Positions 12,201 through 20,800 of a stretch of 64,000 nt of DNA are shown here, piece after piece. The notes beneath the pieces are model-generated. The model had not been told where the DNA came from. It saw only the letters and a list, made by a program, of their open reading frames with translations, and made no database searches. This stretch comes from Catonia carolina (Eukaryota; Arthropoda; Insecta; Hemiptera; Achilidae): positions 101,420,969 through 101,484,968 of the forward strand of contig JAQMRL010000003.1 in the NCBI GenBank assembly GCA_035578175.1. Direction: 5' to 3'. The position numbers were made by a program, and so were the translations under genes. The first letter of the stretch is position 1. Each line of letters begins with the position of its first letter.

Positions 12201-14392
12201 TCAGAGGTTGAAGAAAAATAACTCTTGTGTATAAAAATTGGTGAAAATTGTATCTAATGTATTTTCAGTATTATCTGAAATTAGTGCGTACAGAAGTATA
12301 GACTTATGCACTAGGAGACTTTGTTTTATATGTGTTGATGTCATCATTGTTTTGACTCATGTAGTAAAACAATGTAACATAGTATCAGAAATCCCTTTCA
12401 TGAGACAACGTGTCTCATGGCTGGTGGCAATTTTTAAAAAGACTTTTCTTTGACTTATGGCAAAAACTATTAGTGATTTCTGTATCTACTCTTTAAAAGG
12501 AATCGAATGACACTATTTTTGTTTCCAAATTCTGAATTTGATTTCGTGACTTCCGGTTTTGGGTCACGTCCGGTCAAAACTGGAACTTCATACCCAATCC
12601 AGACACACTAACGTTTTGTGTAAATTACGAATCCGAAAACCATTTATTGCTGTCTCTTATAGTTTCCAACTTTGATTTTTGACTACCGGTTTTGGGCCAT
12701 TTTGGTCGAAATTGGAACTTCAAATCTAATGTTTTGTGTATCTACTCTTTAAGAGAAACAAATGACGCTATTTTTCCAAATTCCGACTTTGATTTCTTGA
12801 GTTCCGGTTTTGGGCCACTTCCGGTTAAAACCAAAACCTCAAACCCAATCCAGGCCCATTCACTTTTTGTGTAGATTACAAATCCGAAAACTGCTTATTT
12901 CAAATTCCATTTTGTTGCTATCTCTTGTAGTTTCTGACATCTGGGTGTGACAGACAGATGCATGGACAAAACAAAATGATAGATGACAATTTTAAAAATT
13001 GACACCAACAATACCAAAAGTGGCACAATCACATTTAACAACTAATATATAGCCTACATGAAGTTACTAATGCCTCTTGTTACTAAACTCTTAAGAAATT
13101 TCATACTTGCTAAAACTATTAATACAAAAAATATCTTTATGACTTTAAAATTTATTTTGTTTTCAGTTAGAGTTATTTTCAATTCAATGTAAACACAATG
13201 AAGCATTTTCAGGTAGTGGAATGCTCACTCTGAATAATTCTTTCCTGTTTATGGTCAGTCTTATTAATATATTTTTACCATAATGATACTATTATAAAAT
13301 CTACCGTCAAAAAGTTTTGATTTCATTTATACATTAAGATGGTTACCTACATAACAACTGCCCATAACAGACAGGTGGAGTGTCAAATTATTTACCCTCA
13401 ATCTGTTCGTTGCAGGGCTAAAATAAATAGTTCTGTTTCTTGTCACATGTTCAGCCAATTAAATGACTGAATCATTTAAGAACAGAAGAGGTAGAGGTGT
13501 AAAAGACATTAATCAGAGTTATCTCCTCTGAAAATAATGAATTTCATTATACAGCCAGACCCTGTGGTGAATGAACTGAAGGTGTCAGTGGAAGAGTGGA
13601 AAATATGTGTTTTTCAGAGGGCCCAGCATGCTGATAAGCGTACTTTTCTACTCAGTGAGGAAGGCAATTGTAAACCACCTCACTCCGCATTTTACTTAGC
13701 CCTCTACAGGTTCAAATCAGCCATTCGGCTGATGACCGAAACAAACAACTACATAACAAACATCAAAACAGCCCTGCTTCACTTAAAGACACAATACAAA
13801 AACAAACAGAACACTGGTGGACAGAAGGAAGGAGAAAAGCCTATAGTGCACGAATGCAGAGAATGTGGGTATCAATACCAATATAATAAATCACTGTTCT
13901 GCAGGCTTTCATGAACTTGACACTGCACAACAACACAATAAATGAAACTGGCATGCAAATTAAACTGGCGCTAGCAAATCATTGTTTTTGGAAATGCTCC
14001 TGAAGACTCGACTGACAAACAATGAAATAAAACAAGAAAAATAAATAATTGGAGAAGAAGCTTCATGATTTCTTTTTGATATAAATCACTTCTCTTTTAT
14101 CAACGTGGTGGAAATACTACAATAATTTTTCTGCCATGTATTACCAATACAATCACTTTACATATGTATGAAAAAACATATTTTCAAAGGAATCAAACAA
14201 TTTTTTTCATTTATGAAAAAATATCAATCTAAAATTAAAATTTTTAAAAACAATAACTCCCCAAAGATTCCAAAAATGAACATCCCGATTGAAAATTAAA
14301 GAATGCCATTTATTTTGTTTGTAATTTATTTATTTCATTTTCAGATGTGTGCAACTGTAATCAGCTACGTAACTGTTCTAATGCAATTCTGA
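3070..14392 (+). CDS. gustatory receptor (7TM chemoreceptor), complete, 7 exons
   Basis: Encodes a predicted insect gustatory receptor, a seven-transmembrane ligand-gated channel of the 7tm_7 family in sensory neuron membranes. Exons: 3070-3227, 5574-5885, 8283-8624, 9526-9730, 11465-11533, 13167-13253, 14345-14392. They total 1221 nt, or 406 codons plus stop, normal for the family. All introns are GT-AG. Phases are 2,2,2,0,0,0, and the three phase-0 introns at the 3' end are typical of Gr genes. Family evidence: FGRCIGILPIG near the N-terminus, ELFSIQ and the SGSGMLTLNNSFLFM block, and the terminal SYVTVLMQF matching the TY-x5-QF signature. Hydrophobic segments lie near residues 38-50, 80-97, 132-156, 168-190, 281-300, 305-330 and 383-405. 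ATG 3070 follows an in-frame stop at 3043 and has a TATAAAATGG context. The ligand cannot be predicted. Confidence 0.88.
3366..4290 (-). pseudogene. RTE/R4-like reverse transcriptase remnant, antisense in receptor intron 1
   Basis: Reading the minus strand from 4290 down with frame changes gives FRYTDDTVIM (the Y-x-DD catalytic box, A replaced by T), then KYQYLGTIVHEDNN, INRRIEMARSAFVKM, AFELCLYKRMLKI, GLEYQGHIKCGPRYE and RDVGRRKISWLKNL. This is the usual order of palm, thumb and C-terminal segments of insect non-LTR RTs. Several frameshifts and stops make it dead. It sits wholly inside intron 1 (3228-5573). Confidence 0.8.
5003..5215 (-). repeat. SINE-like repeat, second tRNA-related family
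   Basis: Shares with 62160-62352 the segments GAAGGATGAAATGATTTTTT, AAAATATGCCGTGC, a degenerate B-box-like TGGGATTTGAAC and a terminal TACGTCAATGCGGCTGGC. The similar ends and tRNA-like boxes suggest a Pol III-derived SINE. It lies in receptor intron 1. Confidence 0.5.
5574..5885 (+). CDS. gustatory receptor exon 2
   Basis: Acceptor TTTTTAG at 5567-5573 and donor GC|GTAAGT at 5886. It carries residues 54-156 with two hydrophobic helices, around IGLSSCVIAIG and LIIFLILLNSSPIVVLFFF. The phase-2 end joins A of exon 3 to give Ala157. Confidence 0.85.
5962..6835 (+). repeat. 0.9-kb dispersed repeat, interrupted by an RT 3' end
   Basis: Matches 21965-22870 over most of its length: a CTCTTGCCATATAAGAGTG-like start, TTTTTGCGATTGGTCTGTG, TTTTGCAATTTTCTCAATAA, CTACAACTTTCATT, CACTCATGATTAAAAT and a final AAGTCATGTGAGTGTTTCAC. 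Positions 6331-6560 are absent from the other copy and are an inverted RT 3' end. Function and class are unknown. Confidence 0.6.
6331..6560 (-). pseudogene. 3' end of a non-LTR element nested in the 0.9-kb repeat
   Basis: On the minus strand it repeats the 3' end of the RT at 687-1313: the segment for NYLI-ETFYS and the sequence around ATACTCCCCCGGGAGTTTCT. Only the last residues of the frame are present, so this is an extreme 5' truncation. Confidence 0.6.
7393..7779. mobile_element. palindromic foldback/MITE-like element in receptor intron 2
   Basis: Two arms of about 170-190 bp are near reverse complements around a centre near 7586. The outer ends pair TTAATTCTATTTCATA with TATGAAATAGAATTAA, then AAGTTGCCTTGATTTTT and ACACGTGTTT with their complements, and near the centre AGATGTTACATCTTCAGT with ACTGAAGATGTAACATCT. 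No coding frame. A weaker half-copy lies at about 9985-10100. Confidence 0.7.
8283..8624 (+). CDS. gustatory receptor exon 3
   Basis: Acceptor TTTTTATAG at 8274-8282. Donor AAAAG|GTAGGT at 8625 is used rather than the stronger GTAAGT at 8629, because the latter would include an in-frame TAG at 8626. It encodes residues 158-270: one helix and a long charged cytoplasmic segment. Confidence 0.82.
8770..9070 (-). pseudogene. non-LTR RT C-terminal stump
   Basis: The minus strand gives YKFKHVSRMEEGRILKRCL, then a KRPKVKWMS segment, then NRERWRGVSL. This is the HV-RM / GRP--W / DR--WR tail of insect LINE proteins, interrupted by stops. It lies in receptor intron 3. Confidence 0.6.
9190..9400 (-). 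pseudogene. second RT tail in receptor intron 3
   Basis: The minus strand reads LPQSLFVIECKKRFKKE, a stop, then KSYLIKKSYNTIQDFMNN, the terminal block of a Jockey/CR1-like RT. It resembles the stump at 55480-55940. There is no upstream catalytic part. Confidence 0.55.
9526..9730 (+). CDS. gustatory receptor exon 4
   Basis: Acceptor TTTTCAG at 9519-9525, donor GAAGAG|GTAAAA at 9731. It carries residues 272-339 with two strong hydrophobic helices, ending in LEEE. From here on the introns are phase 0. Confidence 0.85.
10295..10685 (-). repeat. 380-bp repeat (family A), inverted copy
   Basis: Minus-strand copy with CTCACTATAGGGTCTAG, the box TACACCTCTACCTCTTCTGT and the terminal CCACCTGCCTGTTATGGGC. 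It carries a local duplication/inversion at 10435-10480 that forms two adjacent hairpins. It faces the + copy at 10760-11150. Confidence 0.8.
10760..11150 (+). repeat. 380-bp repeat (family A)
   Basis: Starts at a degenerate GCCCATAACGAGCAG, contains AACAGAAGAGGTAGAGGTGT and AGCCAGACCCTGTGGTGAAT, and ends near TTTTGGCTGCAGACCTAGAC. It lies head-to-head with the minus copy just upstream, in receptor intron 4. Confidence 0.8.
11465..11533 (+). CDS. gustatory receptor exon 5
   Basis: Short phase-0 exon of 23 codons: acceptor TTTTCAG ending at 11464, donor GAG|GTAAGT at 11534. The pattern EKLLEM...DPQSKLE is the family segment before the last conserved block. Confidence 0.82.
11579..12129 (+). 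pseudogene. mariner transposase remnant
   Basis: From about 11760 the frames give YCETFRQLWRAIQ, MITSEVVFIHDKVHPHSA (second catalytic Asp in the HD context), KFQWDIFDHPACS, then after a stop KKWLGRQSFR, SLAATFYEESIGKLVPRYDK and GDYLEK. This is the order of the C-terminal half of mariner transposases. It is dead: the N-terminal half is missing or scrambled and there are stops at the YSPDLAP region. It sits in receptor intron 5. Confidence 0.85.
12390..13010 (+). repeat. dispersed repeat (family D) with internal tandem units
   Basis: Begins CCCTTTCATGAGACAACGTG, contains two tandem diverged units including GTTTCCAAATTCTGAATTTG and CTTCCGGTTTTGGG, and ends at ATAGATGACAATTTTAAAAA. It matches 60095-60815 and, in part, 19955-20135. 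Non-coding; class unknown. Confidence 0.7.
13167..13253 (+). CDS. gustatory receptor exon 6
   Basis: Acceptor TTTTCAG ending at 13166, donor ATG|GTCAGT at 13254, 29 codons in phase 0. ELFSIQ followed by GSGMLTLNNSFLFM aligns with the conserved ELFSLQ-GFFTLDYSLLFS region of Gr proteins. Confidence 0.87.
13361..13750 (+). repeat. 380-bp repeat (family A)
   Basis: Well-preserved copy, from CCCATAACAGACAGGTGGAG to TTCGGCTGATGACC. The family frame ([17 protein letters not shown]...) opens at 13537 and runs past the repeat end to 13914. The extra C-terminal residues come from flanking intron DNA. It lies in receptor intron 6. Confidence 0.85.
14345..14392 (+). CDS. gustatory receptor exon 7 (signature and stop)
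   Basis: Fifteen codons then TGA, after acceptor TTTTCAG at 14338-14344. SYVTVLMQF is the diagnostic TY-x5-QF motif with S for T. A candidate polyadenylation hexamer AATAAA is at 14626-14631. Confidence 0.88.
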   Translation: MCATVISYVTVLMQF

Positions 14393-14625
14393 ATTAACGT
14401 TAAACATTTTTATAACATCCTTCAAAGATATAGTTTGTTTAAATTGAGTAATTAAGTTACGCTGGGTTGCACAAATGGAAAATAATATATCTCAAGATTG
14501 ACTTTTGTTCAAAAAGAATAATGGTGCACAGGCCCTATTTGTAACATTATTCAGGAGAAACTAACAATAAGAAGTGCTATAAGTTTCTTTTGTCAATCAT
14601 TAAAACCTGTATTACAAACATATTT

Positions 14626-14631
14626 AATAAA
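14626..14631 (+). terminator. candidate polyadenylation signal of receptor gene
   Basis: AATAAA about 235 bp after the stop codon, in AT-rich DNA where such hexamers occur by chance. Confidence 0.35.
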
Positions 14632-17070
14632 TTCTTTGCAGATAGGTTTAACATTTTGTAAGATTTCATCTTTTTTGAGATCAAGATAAAATAGAATAAA
14701 TATATTTTATGAAAAGAAAACTTTTTACATTTCTTAATCACAAAACTTATTTTTGTAATGATCTAATACTTCTACATCAATTGCAAAAATCTGTCAGAGG
14801 AAGTATTAAAATAAAATAGGAATTTAACTGTATTTTCCCACTGCCAGAAGAACTACAATACCTTTTAAAATGTAAAAAGTTAAAGGTTACTAAAAAAAAA
14901 AACAAAAAACAGAAACTAAATTACAGGAAAGACAAAAAAGAATCCAGATGAGATTTATTATACATTCATATTATTGTGTTTCAAGACGAATGACAAAGAT
15001 GAATGTGGATGATAATCAGTTTAATGAAACACATTTTTAGAATATTAAACAATAGACCTAAGGTGTTGGATAAGAGGGTTAAAGAAACCAGAAAGTAGAC
15101 CTATATTGAAAAAACTGAGAATACATAATGGATCAAACCAAGTACATGCCACTAATTACTGACTGTAAGGGCTTCCACACAGAACAAAAGCAGAACGCCT
15201 GATAAAACAAGAGTGGAGAAAAGGTTATATAGTGAAAGAATGCTGAGAGTGTGAGCTTCACTAGGAGCTTCTAGAAATATTTGTATTATAGTCACTTACT
15301 ATAGTCCTAAGAAGGCCATAAATGACAAAAAATTGTTAAAGTTATTATAATGCTTAATGTTTAGCAATTATAAGGGGTTGTAAATGTTATAAAAGTTTGA
15401 TGAAAATTATACAAGTATTCTGCATTTTTATTGAAGTTTGAAACCACCATTTTTAGGCTAAGTAATCAAGCATATTAAGATACTAAGTGTTTACTTTCTT
15501 GTAATAAAAATGTATATTATTAAACATGTAAATATTTATTTTTACATAAACCCGCTGGGTGATCTAGTAGTAAAGTCATTGCTGCAAGTCTGTTGTTAAC
15601 AACTGATTTTCGGGATGAAGGTTTCGTGGTTCAAATCCTTTAAGCAAACATTTTAAAATTTGAAATGCCGTATTATTGAAATTCTACTTTACACTTGGAC
15701 TATGTGTGCATTATTCACGATCTGCAACAGAGATTAAAATTTTTAAAACAATGATAAATTTAAAGCTACCAAACATTTAGGCAAGGCCTATATACCTACT
15801 ACCTACTACAGAGCAAATCTTTTGTCATGTGAAAGGATGGTAGGTCTATCCTTAATATACTGATTGTTATTACCTTTCTGTCACCACAAGGAGCTGTGTA
15901 TGTGATGATGCGTATGTTAATGTTATTTCTATTGGTTGATAACATCCAACATGCATCTACTTGGTATCATCCACAAACTCACTGAAGGACATTATACTCC
16001 TACCATTGTAATGTGCACTACTAGCTAAGAAAGGTGGAGAGGAGTATCCTTTCACCATGTCAAAGGATTTACTCTCTGGTATAGTAATGTGATTGACAGG
16101 ATTAAAAAATTATTCTGAGTTAGAATGAAATATGTGCGTGAAGAATAATGTAACAAAGATGTTTTCTCTCATAAAAAAATTTGGTTTGAAACACTCGCAA
16201 GACTTTCTCTTGCCAATGTAAAAAATATTTTGAATGAGTACTGTTATGTAAACAATTTACACTAACTGCTACAACAAACTACAATAAATAGAGAGAAATA
16301 GAGTTGTAGAGATTTTAATTTTCTAAAACTTTTATTATCTGTGCCTTTACCAAATTCATAGCACTGTAAATATTAAGAATGACATATTTCTTGATCTAGT
16401 TTTATAAAAAGCCATTTTACAAAAAATTCCCATTTCAATGAGTAAAATTTAGAAAATCACGAATTGACACCAAACTTAGTACTGGAGAAAAAACAATTCT
16501 AATAAAACTCTTAGGTTTTTAATTTTCTATAACTCTGAATGTTTTAGGGCTTTATCCCTGAAATCCATATTAAGATCGCAATCTTAAAAAAACCATTTTC
16601 TACTGCAAGAGCATACACGCACGCACACCATTTGCTAAAATTATGTTTTTTGGGCTCAGGGACACCTGAAAACGTGCATTTCTGGTAAATACTTAAATTC
16701 AAAGAATTGACATTCATCTAAACAATCAAAATACTTTGTGAAACAATAAAGTAAAGTACATCGGCCTGTGGCTCGATGAACGACTAATATGGAGAAATAA
16801 AAATTTAAACATCTGGAACTTAAAATATTCTGAAACATGTTCTGGAAAACGTCTTGAACTATCTTAAAATGTTCGATCCTTCATTATCACAAAATTCTAA
16901 ATTAAATTTTTACTCAAAAATAAAAATAAATAATATTAAAACCTGTATAGTATGGAATCCTATTCTTTGGTACAGCTGGAAAAAAAACATTTTAAAAATT
17001 CAAGCTTTTCAAAGATTGAAAAGCTTCTTAAGAACAATTGTAAATTAAACTTATCTTAATGTTTGAAAGA
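14632..17070. other. intergenic stretch, largely featureless
   Basis: AT-rich DNA without a supported gene. The only repeat-like item is a tRNA-like segment at 15552-15650. Open frames at 16656-16838 (minus) and 16854-17048 (plus) show no family motif. Confidence 0.5.
15552..15650 (+). repeat. tRNA-like SINE fragment
   Basis: GGGTGATCTAGTAGTAAAGT resembles an A box and GTGGTTCAAATCC a B box about 70 bp later. The flanks do not pair as an acceptor stem, so this is a degenerate tRNA-derived repeat rather than a gene. Confidence 0.45.
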
Positions 17071-17087
17071 AAATATGAGTTCATGTT

Positions 17088-17251
17088 TTTTTTTTTTTTA
17101 CTCTTCTTTTTTAAAGTCGCATCAACAACTAGGTCATTAGCGACTACAGTGGGTTTTTACCTCATGAAAATTTCCAGACACTGGCCGGGAATCGAACCCG
17201 GGACCTCCAGGTGGTAGGCTAGCCCGCTACCACTATGCTACGGAGGGGGCC
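17088..17251 (-). mobile_element. tRNA-Gly SINE with 13-bp target duplication
   Basis: Minus-strand SINE flanked by perfect direct repeats ATGAGTTCATGTT (17075-17087 and 17252-17264). The oligo-T next to the left repeat is the reversed A-tail. The B box reads GGTTCGATTCCC on the minus strand. Target-primed retrotransposition is the natural explanation. Confidence 0.88.
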
Positions 17252-17721
17252 ATGAGTTCATGTTGATCTTATACAAAGTTTTACAATTTGTTTATAAGTT
17301 TTGAAGTAGGTCTGAACACAAATAAAACATACAATTATCACACAGTTTACAAATTTTGTTAAAAATAAATAATTTGGATACAGTAATGATCATAAGCACC
17401 ATGTAAATACAAATATATTTAGTTTTGGTAAAAATAATTTAACAAATTAAACCAAAAGTGAAATTAAATTTACTGTAATTATCCTAAATATTATCACTGA
17501 AAATAGGACGAAAAGGGAAATTAAGAACATGAACTTTCATTAACAGGATATAAAAATATATTCAATGATTTAACACAGAAGTAAATGAGATTAGTACTTG
17601 ATTATCAACCCTAATTAGTGTTTCTAACCTAACTTTCAATACACATACATTAGTTAAACATACTGCAGACCTACTCAATTAAATAATGATATTAAAATGT
17701 CATTTAGTTAATATGTAATTA

Positions 17722-17757
17722 TATAAATAGAAAAACAAGAAAATTGTAAATTTAGTT
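17722..17757 (+). promoter_or_regulatory. TATA box and initiator of the Gly-Pro-rich gene
   Basis: TATAAATA at 17722-17729 and a TTTAGTTT initiator-like site at 17751-17758 are about 31 bp apart, the normal TATA-to-start distance. The proposed ATG (17793) follows about 40 bp later. The spacing supports the inferred tiny first exon, but AT-rich DNA can produce this by chance. Confidence 0.5.
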
Positions 17758-17792
17758 TTGTTTATGAATTTGTATTGTGCACATTATTTAAT

Positions 17793-17814
17793 ATGAATTA
17801 TTTGTTATTCCAAG
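17793..17814 (+). CDS. inferred signal-peptide exon 1 of the Gly-Pro-rich gene
   Basis: ATG plus six codons and one base, ending CAAG|GTAAGA, a strong donor in phase 1. That is the phase needed by exon 2, which starts with two spare bases. The join makes Gly8 and a continuous hydrophobic leader. Intron length would be 5.2 kb. Another upstream exon cannot be excluded. Confidence 0.55.
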
Positions 17815-20800
17815 GTAAGAAAACAAATATATTAAATTTTTACATTCAGTTCTTTAAGGTTTTAATTTTTATTCTTTTTGTTTATTATTATTTTAAACAT
17901 TTATTAGAGTTTAAAATTGAAATTTTATTTCTTTGTTTGAAAATTTGTTGTCAGATATGAGATTTACAAAAAAAAGTTGAATAATACTAATTTACTAATA
18001 TAACTTTTCATTAAAGTATGAATTTTTAAATTTGTAAAATGTTTTTGGAATCATTTTACAATAATATAGAAATGTGGAAGTAGAAAGAAATTGTTACATA
18101 AAATTTTATCAAGGAATGATAGCAGGAGTTTAAAATTCTTAGTTTTACATTTTCTTTGTCATGAATAATATCTTAGAATAGGCCCAGGTAGTACAATTAA
18201 TATTGTAGTACAAAAATGTGAGATTGGTGATATTTTTATAGTTCAGCTGCAATCCTTTTCCATTTTTTAATTAAGTTCATCAAGCATCATCTACCATGGT
18301 CATGAGCCCTCATCAATATTCTGCTCAAAAGCAAATAAAAAATTAGAACACATACGGAAAAACTTACTGTGACAGGAATAACTAACGCTGTCAACTTATT
18401 TTAAATTATATCCACTTTCGCTTCATCAATTAAAATGGAAACCTAATAATTACCGAACTGCCAAATGTTTAAAGGACCCTTCTTGTTTTTTTATATTTTT
18501 CAATTATATAATTAATATCAATAAAGATGTATACGGGAGTGAAACGTGGGTGATAGGGGCTGTAGAAAGGAAGAGGATAGAAGCTTTTGAAATGTGGTAG
18601 GTATTATAGGAAAATGTTGAAGATTAGGTGGGTGGACAAAATAAGTAATTTAGAGGTTCTTAGGCAAGTGAATGAAAAAATAAGTATATGGAAGCATCTT
18701 ACCGGAAGAAGGGATAAGCTAGTGGGGCACATCTTAAGACATTCAGATATTGGTCTATCAATAATGGAGGATAAAATTGAGGGCGTGAATTGTAGGGGGA
18801 GGTAAAGGTTAGAATATATAAAGCAAATTTCAAAAGATATAGGGTGTTACAGGTATGTAGATATCAAACGACTTTTTTTATCTTGCATCCAGGAGACTCG
18901 AAAAGGGGGAATAGGACTTGTCAAGATAAAAACTGATAAACTGAAAGTTTATCACCAATGATAAATTCATCACTTACCACCAAAAAATTGTTTTTGCTAC
19001 TGCTTACTTCAGTAGGCTTGTCATGAACCCCATTGAATCAAATATCACACAAAATAAAAAATAAAAAAATCCAACACAATGATAAATTCATCACTTACCA
19101 ATAATTTTTTTCCTGCTACTGCTTAACTCAGTAGGCTTGTCATGAACCCCTTTGTATCAAATAGTACACAATTTGTTTAATTAGAAGTTAAATACTTTTC
19201 AACCAAAACTATTTAGAAAGGAATTCGTGCACACTGTAAAATGTTTCATCAATGAAATATTGTTTTAGCTTTTTTTAAAATGATTAAATTGTCACAACTT
19301 TTTAAACCTTGTGGCAATTTATTGATGTATTTTCTACCTGCATAAGTTGGTTTTTGTTCAAACAATTTAGTGTTGTGATTAGCAACATAATAATCGAATC
19401 TGTTTCTTGTGTAGTGGTTGTGAACATCTAAATTCTGTAAAAAGGTATTTTTCTTTACGTACATTATTACTTCAAAAATGTACAAAGGAGGAACTGTGAG
19501 CAATTGCAGCTCTTTAAATAATGATCTGCATGAGGTAAGGTGGTTGACGCTCATCATACACCTAACACCTTTTTTCTCTATTTTAAAAACTCTTTCCATG
19601 TTACCCTGTGATGAATTACCCCATACTAATATGGCATACCTGATATGAGATAAAATTAAACCATGATAAGCTGCTATTAGCAATTTTTTATCATTTAATC
19701 TGGCACTTTTTTTAATGCAAATACCCCAGATGATATTTTACCACAAATTTGATCGGTGTAATAATCCCTCGATTGGGTCCTATCTAGTGACACTCCTAGA
19801 AACTTGCACAAGATAGAACAGCTTGGAGAACTGCATCAAATCAGTCAAGAGACTGATGACAAAAAAAAGAAAAAAGACGTATTAAAGATTCTTTAAAATA
19901 AGGTGGTATGGTAAATAAAAATGTATCTCTAATGCAGCAAAAGAACATATGGAACATAATCCGGTCAAAACCGGAACTTCAAACCCAATTTAGGTCCACT
20001 AACATTCTGTAAAGATTGCAAATCTGAAAACCATTTGTTGCTATCTCTTGTAGTTTCTGAAATCTGGATGAAAGGTCGAACGGAAATAACAAACTGATTG
20101 ATGACAATTTTAAAAATTGCCACCAACAAATTAAGTCAATTTACTTAATACTTCTGTTTGAAACTATCATATCAAAAACATATTCACCCTTATCCCTTGG
20201 ACATACCATACCTGTGCTTACTTTTTTTGTGACAAAATATTTTTAGTTTAATAATTATTATGGCAGTCAAACCGTTGAAGTACAGAAATTTATTGTACTT
20301 GACCTGTTTAGAGATCAGTGTTACAAAAATTAGTTCTGTTTCATATTATGCATTCAGTCAAACAAATGATTGAAGCATGAAGAGCAAAACAGGTAGCAGT
20401 GATACAAATTAGAATTGAATGCTCTTAATATGTTTCATTATGGCCACACACTGCAGTGAAGCAAATGAAGGTAACCAAGGGCACACCCAAAGGAAGTTTT
20501 AAATAGGTAATATAAAAGATAGTAAATAAGTTATTTTTTGTTAACTGTGAAATTTTGACTAGAAGTTTTTACGATCCCTATTTATGGGTAGACTTTTGAT
20601 TGTGTAAATTTTTATAGCGTATACAGGACAGATTTTATAAACATAATAAAAAAAAATAATATTGTATAACTTCTTATGTCTTAATATTTTAATAACTAAT
20701 TTAGCGTATTTTAATTATAAGGAGTTAACTTATATGGATTTTTTGTTAAAATTACTTACTGAATTTTAATATTTATCTATTGTATTAAGTGTATTTATGA

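Noticed and set aside
13750..13914. Cys-rich continuation HECRECGYQYQYNKSLFC as a zinc finger
   Set aside because: It follows a repeat-derived frame, lacks splice or start support, and the C/H spacing does not fit a complete C2H2 finger.
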